Assembly (NCBI GenBank): GCA_030674415.1
Contig: JAUSGP010000005.1
Location: forward strand, 1 to 32,190
Source: a bacterium
GTDB lineage: Bacteria > Patescibacteriota > Minisyncoccia > Phycocordibacterales > Zambryskibacteraceae
Direction: 5' to 3'
DNA length: 32,190 nucleotides
Below the pieces are notes generated by a model. That model saw nothing but the letters and a program-made list of their open reading frames with translations. It did not search any database and had not been told where the DNA came from. The position numbers were made by a program, and so were the translations under genes. Shown one piece after another: positions 17,997 to 26,957 of this stretch (within the stretch, counting starts at the first letter, position 1; the number at the start of each line of letters is the position of its first letter).

Positions 17997-18734
17997 ATGA
18001 TTCGAGAGCAATTAGAGAAATTGGGATTAAGCACGAAAGAAATTACCTTGTACTTAGCTATCCTTCAAAAAGGCCGAGTTTCCATACCCGAAGTGGCTCA
18101 AATAACAGGTATAAACCGCACTACTGTTTATAGCGTGGCGGAGATATTGGGAGATAAGGGCTATATCATTCAGGACCTCGGTAGTAGGCCCAATATGCTT
18201 ATTGCGGTACCCCCAGAGGAACTGCGTTCTATCGTCCAGAGGCAGAAAAATATTGTGGAAAGTCTTATTCCTGAACTTCATGCAATTTCAAAAGACACGG
18301 GCTATTCCATACCGAAGATCAAATTCGTGCCTGAAGTTGATCTTGAGAGCTATCTCTATTCGGAAGCAGACAGATGGGATAAAAGCATGATGGAGGTAGA
18401 CTCGATACTTTGGAGCGTTCAAGATCCAACCTTTGGACCCAAGTACCAGGAATGGATCAAGTGGTATTACACGAGACCTCATACAAACAATTTTAAATCT
18501 AACGTGATTACAAATGGTGAAGAGCGGGGGATGCCGGAATTTCGTCAGAGAAAAGCGGCAATTTTAGGCGAAGACTTGGACTTCAATTCAGCAGTCTGGG
18601 TGCGCGGACATTACATCGTCATGGTCTCTTACAAAGAGAAGCCGAATTACCTCATTGAGATATACGATAAGCGACTTGCACACAATCTCCGAGAATTGAT
18701 GAGAGGTATTTGGACGCAAAATCAAAAATTGTAG
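17997..18734 (+). CDS. TrmB-family transcriptional regulator (second copy)
   Basis: 245 aa, with the winged helix at residues ~5-75 (REQLEKLGLSTKEITLYLAI, INRTTVYSVAEILGDKGYI) and a C-terminal effector-like region. It aligns in layout with the 884-1624 protein, so the window has two paralogues. Its 3' end overlaps the convergent toxin gene by 13 nt, and the gene pair may influence each other's expression. Confidence 0.85.
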   Translation: MIREQLEKLGLSTKEITLYLAILQKGRVSIPEVAQITGINRTTVYSVAEILGDKGYIIQDLGSRPNMLIAVPPEELRSIVQRQKNIVESLIPELHAISKDTGYSIPKIKFVPEVDLESYLYSEADRWDKSMMEVDSILWSVQDPTFGPKYQEWIKWYYTRPHTNNFKSNVITNGEERGMPEFRQRKAAILGEDLDFNSAVWVRGHYIVMVSYKEKPNYLIEIYDKRLAHNLRELMRGIWTQNQKL

Positions 18735-18964
18735 GTATTGTCGTCTTTTCTGGATAAATCCACTACATGCAGGGAATTATCTTTTTCTCTAGCGCAAATA
18801 AATCTAAACTGCATTTTGCGCACTCGATACATATTTTCTTTTCCTCCTAACTTCTTTATATTCAAACCCGCCAGTTTTCCGCTCTTAATATTATCTATTA
18901 TTTCAAGAACCTTAGGCTTGTCCTTACTATTTAACCTGTCGATGAACTTTTGAAGATCTTTCAT
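18722..18964 (-). CDS. RelE/ParE-type toxin
   Basis: 80 aa. A RelE-like fold is suggested by DLQKFIDRLNSKDKPKVLEI (two N-terminal helices), LGGKENMYRVRKMQFRFICA (strands with Arg) and a short C-terminal VVDLSRKDD. RelE toxins cut mRNA on the ribosome; ParE relatives poison gyrase, and sequence alone does not decide. Overlaps the antitoxin by 38 nt. Confidence 0.85.
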   Translation of the reverse strand: MKDLQKFIDRLNSKDKPKVLEIIDNIKSGKLAGLNIKKLGGKENMYRVRKMQFRFICAREKDNSLHVVDLSRKDDNTYNF

Positions 18965-19208
18965 CTTTCTTGATGCTTTTTCTAAGGGCCTTAATCACAT
19001 CGTCTACAGGAACCCCGCGCGGATTGATTTTCCTAAAGTCTATAAGAGTTTTCCAATTACCCTCATCGCCCCATTCATCAACTGGAGTGACTCTAAAGAC
19101 CGGCTTAGAACGCCGAACTACGACGAAAGACTTACCCTTCCCGACCTGGGCAATGTAGTTCTCGGTATTTTCCCTCAAATCCCTAAGCCCGATAATGTTA
19201 ATTTTCAT
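18927..19208 (-). CDS. Phd/YefM-type antitoxin
   Basis: 93 aa. N-terminal DNA-binding region INIIGLRDLRENTENYIAQV and the strand pair SFVVVRRSKPVFRVTPVDE are typical of prevent-host-death antitoxins. The basic C-terminal tail should wrap the toxin. TAAACT lies 7 nt before ATG (leaderless) and a 22-bp palindrome overlaps the promoter, consistent with autoregulation. Confidence 0.85.
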   Translation of the reverse strand: MKINIIGLRDLRENTENYIAQVGKGKSFVVVRRSKPVFRVTPVDEWGDEGNWKTLIDFRKINPRGVPVDDVIKALRKSIKKDERSSKVHRQVK

Positions 19209-19214
19209 AACAGT

Positions 19215-19236
19215 AAGTTTATCTTAAGATTAACTT
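19215..19236. promoter_or_regulatory. 22-bp palindromic operator of the toxin-antitoxin pair
   Basis: AAGTTTATCTTAAGATTAAC followed by TT, symmetric except for one base pair per half. It overlaps the -10 and spacer of the leftward promoter (TTGTAT-17-TAAACT). Confidence 0.65.
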
Positions 19237-19300
19237 ATATACAAGTATTAAACGATACAGAGTATGAATAATTACAAGCGCGTGTTGTACAATATAAAGC

Positions 19301-20830
19301 ATGAGTTTTTCTAAAGTTTATAGCGCTCAGACAAATCTTTTAAATGTTACGCCGATCTCCGTTGAGACGGACATCTCTCGTGGTCTACATTCTTTCGCCG
19401 TTGTCGGACTACCAGACAAGGCAGTAGAGGAAGCGCGAGACAGAGTAAGCGCCGCTATAAAGAATTCCGGTTTTGATTCTCCTAAATCCAAAAATCACAA
19501 AATTATAATTTCCCTTGCGCCCGCGGATGTTAAGAAAGAGGGAACTCATTTTGATGTAGCCATCGCCCTCTCATATCTAACAGCTAATGGCGAGCTGGCC
19601 TTCGACCATGAGCGCAAATTATTTTTAGGTGAACTATCACTCGATGGTAAGGTGCGCCCGATTCGTGGGACTCTTCCGATCGCTCGTTTTGCCAAGCAAA
19701 ATAAATTCAAAGAACTCTATGTGCCGGAAGAAAATGCCGCGGAAGCGGCACTGATAGACGGGATTCTCGTCTTCGGTATCTCGACGCTTTCACAACTAAT
19801 CAATCATTTGAATGGCGAAGAACTGCTTGATGCGACACCTCTCACTCAACTTTCAAAAGAGCGGATTGTTTCTACGACTGACTTTGCTGATGTAAGAAGT
19901 CAGGAGAGAGCTAAGAGAGGGTTGCTTATTGCGGCGGCTGGCGGACACAATGTCGCCATGTACGGTCCGCCCGGCACCGGGAAAACCATGCTGGCCAAAG
20001 CTTTCACGGGTATATTGCCGGAGCTCACTTTCGAAGAAGCGCTTGAAGCGACAAGCATTCACTCGGTCGCGGGAACTCTCACGGAGACATTCATCACCAA
20101 TCCGCCATTCCGCTCGCCCCACCATACTTCTTCTTACGTTTCATTAGTCGGCGGAGGAGCGACACCTAGACCTGGCGAGATAACGCTCGCACACCACGGC
20201 GTGTTATTCATGGACGAGTTTCCAGAGTTTGAAAGACGAGTGTTAGAAAGTTTAAGACAACCACTAGAAGATAAAGTGATTTCTGTCGCCCGCGCCAAGG
20301 GCACCGCGCATTTCCCGGCCAATGTCATGCTCGTGGCCGCTATGAATCCGTGCCCGTGCGGTAACTACGGCTTCCGCGGCAAGCAGTGTGTTTGCACACC
20401 ATCATCACTCCAAAGGTACAGAAGGAAGATGTCTGGACCGATCATGGATAGGATCGACTTGTGGCTCGAAGTGGACAGGATATTGCCGCACGAATTAGGT
20501 AGTGCCGGACCGGAGGGAGACAAAAGTGAATTATTTAGAGAAAAAGTTTCAAAAGCGCGCAAGCTTCAGCAGAAAAGATTTGATGGTAAAAAAGGTGTGA
20601 CCAGAAACGCCGAGATGAGCCCGCGTGATCTTGTTTCGCTTATCAAGCTCGACAAAGAATCCGAGAAGACGCTGAACCTCGCCGCTGAACGCTTAGGCTT
20701 TTCTCCACGTGTCTATCACCGCATGATCAAAGTAGCGCGCACCATCGCTGACCTAGAGGGAAGTGAGAATATTACCGCAAACCATATCCTCGAAGCCGTA
20801 GAATATCGCCCGAAAAAGTTTGATATATAA
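19301..20830 (+). CDS. comM: YifB/ComM-family AAA+ Mg-chelatase-like ATPase
   Basis: 509 aa. N-terminal ChlI-like domain (residues ~1-170), AAA+ core with Walker A GPPGTGKTM and Walker B VLFMDEFPEF, and the C-terminal Mg-chelatase C domain. CPCGNYGFRGKQCVC is the Cys-rich insert typical of the family. In Gammaproteobacteria ComM is a branch-migration helicase used in natural transformation, which fits the type IV secretion/DNA uptake context of Patescibacteria. TACAAT lies 7 nt before ATG. Confidence 0.93.
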   Translation: MSFSKVYSAQTNLLNVTPISVETDISRGLHSFAVVGLPDKAVEEARDRVSAAIKNSGFDSPKSKNHKIIISLAPADVKKEGTHFDVAIALSYLTANGELAFDHERKLFLGELSLDGKVRPIRGTLPIARFAKQNKFKELYVPEENAAEAALIDGILVFGISTLSQLINHLNGEELLDATPLTQLSKERIVSTTDFADVRSQERAKRGLLIAAAGGHNVAMYGPPGTGKTMLAKAFTGILPELTFEEALEATSIHSVAGTLTETFITNPPFRSPHHTSSYVSLVGGGATPRPGEITLAHHGVLFMDEFPEFERRVLESLRQPLEDKVISVARAKGTAHFPANVMLVAAMNPCPCGNYGFRGKQCVCTPSSLQRYRRKMSGPIMDRIDLWLEVDRILPHELGSAGPEGDKSELFREKVSKARKLQQKRFDGKKGVTRNAEMSPRDLVSLIKLDKESEKTLNLAAERLGFSPRVYHRMIKVARTIADLEGSENITANHILEAVEYRPKKFDI

Positions 20831-20847
20831 AAATCCGGAAGGATTTT
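20830..20847. terminator. Bidirectional terminator
   Basis: AAAATCC-GGAA-GGATTTT between the convergent comM and M23 peptidase genes; short but with A/T runs on both sides. Confidence 0.5.
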
Positions 20848-20853
20848 GTAATC

Positions 20854-21837
20854 CTAAAATGGATTCCTTGCACCACGAACTTCAAAGTGGACGTGAGGGC
20901 CGGTGGTCTTGCCGGTCATGCCGATAGAGCCGATCACTTGGCCTTGCGTGACAACTTCACCAACTTCGACATTGTTCTTGCTCATGTGAGCATAGAGGGT
21001 TTGAGTGCCATTCGGGTGACTCACAACTACATAAGTTCCATAACCGCCATTGTAACCTCCTGTACGCGAGACGATAACCTTACCGGAAGCTGAAGCCATG
21101 ATCGGAGTGCCGATCGAAGAGGCGAGGTCAACACCGTTGTGTCCGTGAATGCCCTGGCTCTTCCTACCGCCATTAATAGGCCTGATGTAATAACCGCTTA
21201 CGACATTGGTCTGGCTAGTGACAGTACCGGAAGAATTTGAAACGCCACTAACCACTCCATCAGGAATGATGATAGTATCGCCCACTGCGAGCTTAGCTCC
21301 GGTCGGAATGTTGTTGTATGAAATGATCTCGTCGAGATCAGCTTTGTATTTGTTAGCGAGAGACTGGAGAGTATCTCCCGATTTAACAGTATGCTTCACA
21401 CCCGAGATTGGGAGGATGACAAGTTCTTGGCCCTCCTTCAAGATCTTACTCTTCAAGTCGTTGGCCCAGAGTATGGTATTGGTCGAGACGCCGAACATTT
21501 CCGCAATCTCGCCGATAGTATCCCCCTTGCGCACTATATAGACGCTAATCTCGCCGTTGCCGGAGCGGCCAAGGTCGACGAAAGCGCCAGAATCATCACC
21601 GCCGGAGGAGAGAGCAGTCTCGTCAACAATAGCGACCGAAGGGCCACCGATGCCAGCCGGATTGGTATTCAAATAGCCTTCGAGCAATTCCATAGTTTGG
21701 GAATTGCCGGCACTACGCGTTTCCGGAGCTCGCAAGACCTTACCTCCTTGATTCTTGGCCTCTATGAGTGCTGGGGAGATAATCAGGCCCAATATGACGA
21801 AATGGCTCAATAGAGCCATGTGACCACGTGCTTTCAT
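20854..21837 (-). CDS. LysM and M23 peptidase domain protein
   Basis: 327 aa. N-terminal signal/anchor (residues ~8-27), two LysM repeats (YIVRKGDTIGEIAEMFGVS and HTVKSGDTLQSLANKYKAD) that bind peptidoglycan, and a C-terminal LytM/M23 metallopeptidase domain with HGHNGVDLA and HVHFEV supplying the zinc ligands. A probable cell-wall hydrolase acting in growth or division. Confidence 0.94.
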   Translation of the reverse strand: MKARGHMALLSHFVILGLIISPALIEAKNQGGKVLRAPETRSAGNSQTMELLEGYLNTNPAGIGGPSVAIVDETALSSGGDDSGAFVDLGRSGNGEISVYIVRKGDTIGEIAEMFGVSTNTILWANDLKSKILKEGQELVILPISGVKHTVKSGDTLQSLANKYKADLDEIISYNNIPTGAKLAVGDTIIIPDGVVSGVSNSSGTVTSQTNVVSGYYIRPINGGRKSQGIHGHNGVDLASSIGTPIMASASGKVIVSRTGGYNGGYGTYVVVSHPNGTQTLYAHMSKNNVEVGEVVTQGQVIGSIGMTGKTTGPHVHFEVRGARNPF

Positions 21838-21950
21838 TGCTGTAAATACATTCTACCACTCATACAAAACTGTGCCACTTGGCAATCCCCATACCTCGTC
21901 CCGTAGTAATTTCATCAGAAATTTACTATCGGGATGTTATAGTGTCATTT

Positions 21951-23930
21951 ATGTCGTCAAAACTCTTCGAAAATCTTAACGCTGAACAAAAAAGGGCGGT
22001 CATGGCTACCGAAGGCCCCGTTTTGGTACTCGCCGGCGCAGGTGCCGGCAAGACCAAGACCATCGCCGAGCGCATAAGGCACCTCGTCTATAAAGGAGTG
22101 GCTCCATCACAAATTCTCGCCATCACCTTCACCAACAAGGCTTCCAAAGAAATGCGTGAAAGGATAGAAAAAGGTTTGCGCGAGGACCCGACGCTCAACT
22201 TACCCGTCTCCTTTAATGAACGGCCGTTTGTCAGCACCTTCCACGCACTCGGAGTCCACATTTTGCGCGAGCAGTCGGCGGCGGCTGGACTGACCCGACA
22301 CTTCAGCATCTTCGACCGCGACGACAGCAAGAAGGCGATCAAAGAGGTGCTGGTAAATCTCGGCCTAGATCCGAAAACTCATGACCCCAATCTCATCATC
22401 AGTATTATTTCCAAGGAAAAGGGGCGCGGTATGAACGCCGAAGAATGGTCTGGTGGGGATAGAGGAGGTTATATCGCCGACGTAGTGGCCCAAGTCTGGC
22501 CCGCGTATGAAAAGATTTTGAAGAGAGAGAACGCCCTCGATTTCGACGACCTATTACTCAAGACCAATAATCTTTTGCGAGAGAATCGGTCTGTCCGCGA
22601 GTATTACCGCCAGGTGTGGCGCTATATTCACATCGATGAGTATCAGGATACCAATAGAGTTCAGTACGAAATATCGCAATCTCTAGTGGGAGAAGCCTCT
22701 AATCTCTGCGTGGTCGGAGACATAGACCAAAACATTTATTCCTGGCGTGGCGCGGATATAAAAAACATTCTAGCCTTCGAACAGGATTATCCGGGTGCCA
22801 CGGTCATCACCTTAGAGGAGAATTATCGCTCGACCAAAACCATTTTGGAAGCAGCCAATACAGTCATCGAGAAGAATAAAATTAGACGCAAGAAAAATCT
22901 TTTTACCAACAAAGCCGATGGGGATAAAATCGGTCTCCATGGCAGTCTAGACGAAGTAGGCGAAGCGGGCTTTATCGCATCGAAGGCCGGTGAACTTATT
23001 AAAAACGGCACCGGTGCGGACGAAATAGCCGTACTCTACAGAGCGAACTTCCAATCACGCGTCTTGGAAGAAGCTTTCATGAATCTTGGTGTCCCATACC
23101 AAATCCTCGGCACACGCTTCTTTGAACGCAAGGAGGTGAAAGATATTATTTCTTATCTACGCGCCTCGCTTAATCCGCAGTCTCTCTCTGATCTTAAACG
23201 CATCATCAATGTCCCAGCTCGTGGCATCGGCAAAACCACGATTGTGAAAATTTTCGGCAATAGCGAATCAGACTTGCCACCAGCCATGAAGAGTAAGATT
23301 GCCGCCTTCCGCGCGTTGCTCACCAACATTGCGGAAATTTCCAGAACTAAAACTCCGAGCGAAACTATCGCCTTCATCATCAAGGAATCGAGACTCGAGG
23401 AAGAATACGGGGGGGAGCATGGTCATGCTTCCGACCGCAAAGAAGACGGTGCGGCCAGACTCGAAAACGCCTACGAATTGGTCAGCTTCGCCTCTCGCTA
23501 CGACGACCAAGCGCCGGAAGAAGGTATTCTTAACTTTCTCTCTGAAACGGCTCTACAGAGCGACCAGGATGAATTGAAGGAGGAGGTGAAGGCGGTAAGA
23601 CTGATGACAGTTCATGCCGCCAAGGGTCTTGAATTCGATGTCGTCTTCATCGCCGGACTTGAAGACGGATTATTTCCACATCGGCGTGCCAATGAATCTA
23701 ATATCAGTCCGGAAGAGGCCGAAGAAGAGAGGCGGCTTTTCTATGTCGCGCTCACGCGCGCGAGGAAAAAAGTTTTTCTTTCTTACGCGCAAGTGCGCAC
23801 CGTCTTCGGCCGACAACAGGTCAACATGCCATCTGAATTCATTTACGACATTCCGGAACAATTAGTCGAGGACGTGGTCTTTGACAACAGCGGTCTGAAG
23901 CGTCGGCCACTACTTGATATAGAATTTTAG
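21951..23930 (+). CDS. pcrA: UvrD/PcrA/Rep-type SF1 DNA helicase
   Basis: 659 aa from the ATG before SSKLFENLNAEQ; the track's longer start adds a non-homologous segment. Motif I GAGAGKTKTIAERI, motif II DEYQDTN, motif III QNIYSWRGAD, motif V/VI VHAAKGLEFDVVF and VALTRARKKVFLS. A 3'-5' helicase in repair and replication-fork maintenance. TG-T-TATAGT lies 7 nt before ATG, so the mRNA is probably leaderless. Assignment among UvrD, PcrA and Rep is not certain. Confidence 0.94.
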   Translation: MSSKLFENLNAEQKRAVMATEGPVLVLAGAGAGKTKTIAERIRHLVYKGVAPSQILAITFTNKASKEMRERIEKGLREDPTLNLPVSFNERPFVSTFHALGVHILREQSAAAGLTRHFSIFDRDDSKKAIKEVLVNLGLDPKTHDPNLIISIISKEKGRGMNAEEWSGGDRGGYIADVVAQVWPAYEKILKRENALDFDDLLLKTNNLLRENRSVREYYRQVWRYIHIDEYQDTNRVQYEISQSLVGEASNLCVVGDIDQNIYSWRGADIKNILAFEQDYPGATVITLEENYRSTKTILEAANTVIEKNKIRRKKNLFTNKADGDKIGLHGSLDEVGEAGFIASKAGELIKNGTGADEIAVLYRANFQSRVLEEAFMNLGVPYQILGTRFFERKEVKDIISYLRASLNPQSLSDLKRIINVPARGIGKTTIVKIFGNSESDLPPAMKSKIAAFRALLTNIAEISRTKTPSETIAFIIKESRLEEEYGGEHGHASDRKEDGAARLENAYELVSFASRYDDQAPEEGILNFLSETALQSDQDELKEEVKAVRLMTVHAAKGLEFDVVFIAGLEDGLFPHRRANESNISPEEAEEERRLFYVALTRARKKVFLSYAQVRTVFGRQQVNMPSEFIYDIPEQLVEDVVFDNSGLKRRPLLDIEF

Positions 23931-23957
23931 TTCGACTACGCTCACTATAAATAAAAT
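23931..23957 (+). promoter_or_regulatory. TTCGAC-type repeat supplying the ksgA -10
   Basis: TTCGACTACGCTCACTATAA places TATAAA (23946-23951) exactly 6 nt before the ksgA ATG. The CACTATAAATA junction is shared with 16553. Confidence 0.55.
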
Positions 23958-24758
23958 ATGTACGCGAAGAAATCACTCGGTCAGCATTTTTTGAAATCAG
24001 AGAGAGCGCTTACGGTCATTGTTGAGTCTGGGAAAATTGTCCCCGGAGAAACAGTTTTAGAAATCGGCCCTGGTACCGGAGCGCTAACTGAAAAGCTGTT
24101 AGCTACTAGCTGTCAGGTCCTAGCTGTCGAGAAGGACGATAATTTATACGAACTACTGAAGAATAAATTCCAGAAAGAAATTTCTTCCGGACAGCTAAAT
24201 TTAATTCATGATGACATTTTAAAATTTATTGAAAATTCTAAATTAAAAATTGAAAATTATAAACTCATCGCCAACATTCCCTACAACATCACCGGGGCGA
24301 TACTCGAGAAGTTCCTTTCATCTGATCATCAGCCGGTAAGAATGGTGCTTCTGGTGCAAAAAGAAGTGGCAAAAAGGATTATTGGAGATTCTGGACACGG
24401 GGCGTCCAGAATCAAAGAGAGCATCCTCTCTATTTCGGTCAAAACTTACGGTACACCGCGCTACGTTGAGACGGTTAAGGCCGGCTCATTTTCCCCAGCT
24501 CCTTCAGTGGACTCGGCCATCATTACTGTCGAGAATATCTCGAAAGTCTTTTTCAACAATTTCAGCGAGAAAGATTTCTTTATTATGCTTCAGGCGGGCT
24601 TCCAAGCCAAACGCAAGAAATTTTCTTCAAATCTAGCGGTAATTTGCGATAAGAAAGCGGTCTTGGACGCATTTCATAAGCTTGATTTGGACGAAAACAC
24701 GCGTGCGGAAGATGTGGGTATAGAAACTTGGCAAAAATTGGCTGAAAATCTGATATAA
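23958..24758 (+). CDS. rsmA: 16S rRNA (adenine1518/1519-N6)-dimethyltransferase
   Basis: 266 aa (also called KsgA). Dimethylates two adjacent adenines in helix 45 of 16S rRNA during 30S maturation. SAM-binding EIGPGTGALTEKLL, acidic loop LAVEKDD and catalytic IPYNITG are present. Two stretches, LLATSCQVLA and ENSKLKIENYKL, are encoded by DNA matching dispersed repeat types (AGCTGTTAGCTACTAGCT and AAATTAAAAATTGAAAATT), suggesting repeat insertion in frame or repeat origin from coding DNA. Confidence 0.94.
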   Translation: MYAKKSLGQHFLKSERALTVIVESGKIVPGETVLEIGPGTGALTEKLLATSCQVLAVEKDDNLYELLKNKFQKEISSGQLNLIHDDILKFIENSKLKIENYKLIANIPYNITGAILEKFLSSDHQPVRMVLLVQKEVAKRIIGDSGHGASRIKESILSISVKTYGTPRYVETVKAGSFSPAPSVDSAIITVENISKVFFNNFSEKDFFIMLQAGFQAKRKKFSSNLAVICDKKAVLDAFHKLDLDENTRAEDVGIETWQKLAENLI

Positions 24759-24769
24759 TTTCAAGCAAG

Positions 24770-25501
24770 ATGCGTTGGAATCTTGCATTAGCGTTTTCAG
24801 TATCACTTCTCCTCGTCGGATACGCTTCTTGGTCTCGCTTCACCACCGCGAGTACGACCACGCCTAATCTCATTGCCGTGGAATCGCAAGCAACGAATGA
24901 GGCTGACTATCAGGAAATTCTCAATGACTTCCTGGAGCCGAAGGCCACTTCTTCCACACCCGTGGTAACACAAGCCCAGCCACTCACCAAGACAGACATG
25001 CTTAGCCGAGAGCTTTTCTCGGACTATATAGGACTTGCCGGCAGTGGGCAGGCTACCGAGGGTACCATTACCGCTCTGGCGAATAAGTATGTAGAGAATC
25101 TTCCCAAGCTCAATTCAACCGAAGTTGTGAGCTTTTCAGATCTTCGAGTAGTGTCCAATACTAAGGCTAACTTCCAGAAATATGCCGAGGAGTTTGCCGA
25201 GATCGAGAACACATTCGCCGAAGCTCTCGGCTCCAATGATTCACCATTAAGTTTCAGCAAAGCATATACTGTGGCCGCCAAAAGCTTGAAAAAAACTGGT
25301 GTTCCTTCTGCTCTAACTTCCCAACATTTACAGCTTATCAATAGCTATCTCTTAAGCAGTACAGGAATGGAGGTTCTGTCCCGGATGGATAGCGATCCGA
25401 CTACTGCCTTCTCCGGCTTGGTAGCAGTGAATGAAGATTTAGAAAAAGAAGCCCAACTTATTAAGAATATTACGGATATTCTTAAGTCAAATGGAATATA
25501 A
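24770..25501 (+). CDS. Membrane-anchored hypothetical protein of the T4SS cluster
   Basis: 243 aa. N-terminal signal anchor (LALAFSVSLLLVGYASWS), a Ser/Thr/Pro-rich linker, then an all-helical external domain to the C-terminus (NEDLEKEAQLIKNITDILK). An extended -10 (TGATATAAT) overlapping the ksgA stop lies 10 nt before ATG. The next gene starts 10 nt after the stop. A role as a secretion or pilus accessory protein is inferred from position only. Confidence 0.7.
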   Translation: MRWNLALAFSVSLLLVGYASWSRFTTASTTTPNLIAVESQATNEADYQEILNDFLEPKATSSTPVVTQAQPLTKTDMLSRELFSDYIGLAGSGQATEGTITALANKYVENLPKLNSTEVVSFSDLRVVSNTKANFQKYAEEFAEIENTFAEALGSNDSPLSFSKAYTVAAKSLKKTGVPSALTSQHLQLINSYLLSSTGMEVLSRMDSDPTTAFSGLVAVNEDLEKEAQLIKNITDILKSNGI

Positions 25502-25511
25502 TTTAAATAAA

Positions 25512-26957
25512 ATGTTCGCGAAACGTTCATTTACTTTTCTGGTAATTATCTCTCTTCTTTCCGTAAACTTTTTACCCATCTTCACCCCTAGAGCAGAAGC
25601 TCAATTCGGAGGAATTGTGCACGACCCTATTATAGGAGCTCTTGTGGCTGCCGAAAAAGTTTACAAACTTGCCAAAGATAAGCTCGATTCCGTGGCAATG
25701 ATAGCGGCGAGACTAGCAATACAGCAGATAGTAAATTCTACAGTGAGATGGGCGCAGAGCGGCTTCGACGGCAACCCGGCTTATATGACCGACCCACGGC
25801 AATATTTTACTGACATGGGTGATGGAATCGCGGGAGACTTTATTGGCGGACCCAAGAGCCCGCTCAATTTCCTTTGTTCGCCATTCCAAACCCAGATACG
25901 ACTATCACTGCGCAATCAATACCTGCAGGATAATCAGTTCCAATGCACCCTGACTGATGTCGTCGCTAATATTGACGCTTTCTACAATGACTTCAGCCAA
26001 GGCGGCTGGGATGGGTGGTTTGCCATGACGCAAAACAGTTCTAACAACCCTTATGGGGCCTATCTCGACGCCCAAATCGAACTGGATTCGCGTATTGCCA
26101 GCGCTGCTGGCTTGAAACAGGATCAGCTCAACAGAAGTAGTGGTTTTCTTTCTTGGGAAGAATGCAAGCCAGAATATATTTTGACCCAGCAAGATATAGA
26201 CAACAGCTACGGAGAATACTATGACAATAATAAAGGCAGGTATTACCAAGCGGGGGATTGTTACGATGACGGATCGGGAAGCAGCAAGACGACGGTGACG
26301 CCTGGTCCTATTATCAAAAGCGGACTGGACAAGGTACTGCCTTCCGGCCTAGAGAGCTTAATCACCGTTAACCATATTGAGCAATTAATAGAAGCTTTTG
26401 CTACTGGCGTACTCAATAAGTATGTGTTCGGCTCTCAAGGCCTTTTTGGCAAAGGCCCAGGGTTACCTACTGATAGACCGAAGGGTGGTCCGGCGGGGGG
26501 TGATCCGGGTAGCGGAGTTGTTGGGGTAGATATAGATGGTGATGGGCTTAATGACATTATCGACAGCGATGGAGACGGAAATATAGATAATTGCCTCTAC
26601 GATGGTGAGTACCCAAGTTGCAAAGGCTCAAAGGAAGCGGCTGCCAATAGCAGTACGATCTGGGGTTACATCTTCGAAGATACGAATAGAAACGGCACAC
26701 AAGATAGCGGGGAATCGCGCCCCTCCGGCATAACGGTTCGTATCAAATCAGCAGACGGCGAGACTGAATTGGGTACTAGCCAAACTTATAACGGCCTCTA
26801 CTCGTTCGCCAATCTGGCAAATGGACAAACTTATAAAGCGGAGGTCATCGTCCCATCCGGTTACGTGACGACCTCGCCCAATGACGTCTCTGTCACGGCC
26901 AATCCTCTGGTCCCGAACCAGCCGGTCAAGAACTTTGGCATCGCTCCTGAACAATGA
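25512..26957 (+). CDS. Secreted SdrD-B-like repeat protein of the T4SS cluster
   Basis: 481 aa from MFAKRSF; the track start at 25491 overlaps the previous gene. Signal peptide with cleavage near PRAEAQ, a ~300-residue helical region, then an acidic calcium-binding-like segment (DIDGDGLNDIIDSDGDGNID) and a C-terminal SdrD-B/Cna-B type beta-sandwich (IWGYIFEDTNRNGTQDSGES...). Cell-surface adhesion or an extracellular part of the secretion apparatus is plausible. Overlaps the next gene by ATGA. Confidence 0.8.
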   Translation: MFAKRSFTFLVIISLLSVNFLPIFTPRAEAQFGGIVHDPIIGALVAAEKVYKLAKDKLDSVAMIAARLAIQQIVNSTVRWAQSGFDGNPAYMTDPRQYFTDMGDGIAGDFIGGPKSPLNFLCSPFQTQIRLSLRNQYLQDNQFQCTLTDVVANIDAFYNDFSQGGWDGWFAMTQNSSNNPYGAYLDAQIELDSRIASAAGLKQDQLNRSSGFLSWEECKPEYILTQQDIDNSYGEYYDNNKGRYYQAGDCYDDGSGSSKTTVTPGPIIKSGLDKVLPSGLESLITVNHIEQLIEAFATGVLNKYVFGSQGLFGKGPGLPTDRPKGGPAGGDPGSGVVGVDIDGDGLNDIIDSDGDGNIDNCLYDGEYPSCKGSKEAAANSSTIWGYIFEDTNRNGTQDSGESRPSGITVRIKSADGETELGTSQTYNGLYSFANLANGQTYKAEVIVPSGYVTTSPNDVSVTANPLVPNQPVKNFGIAPEQ

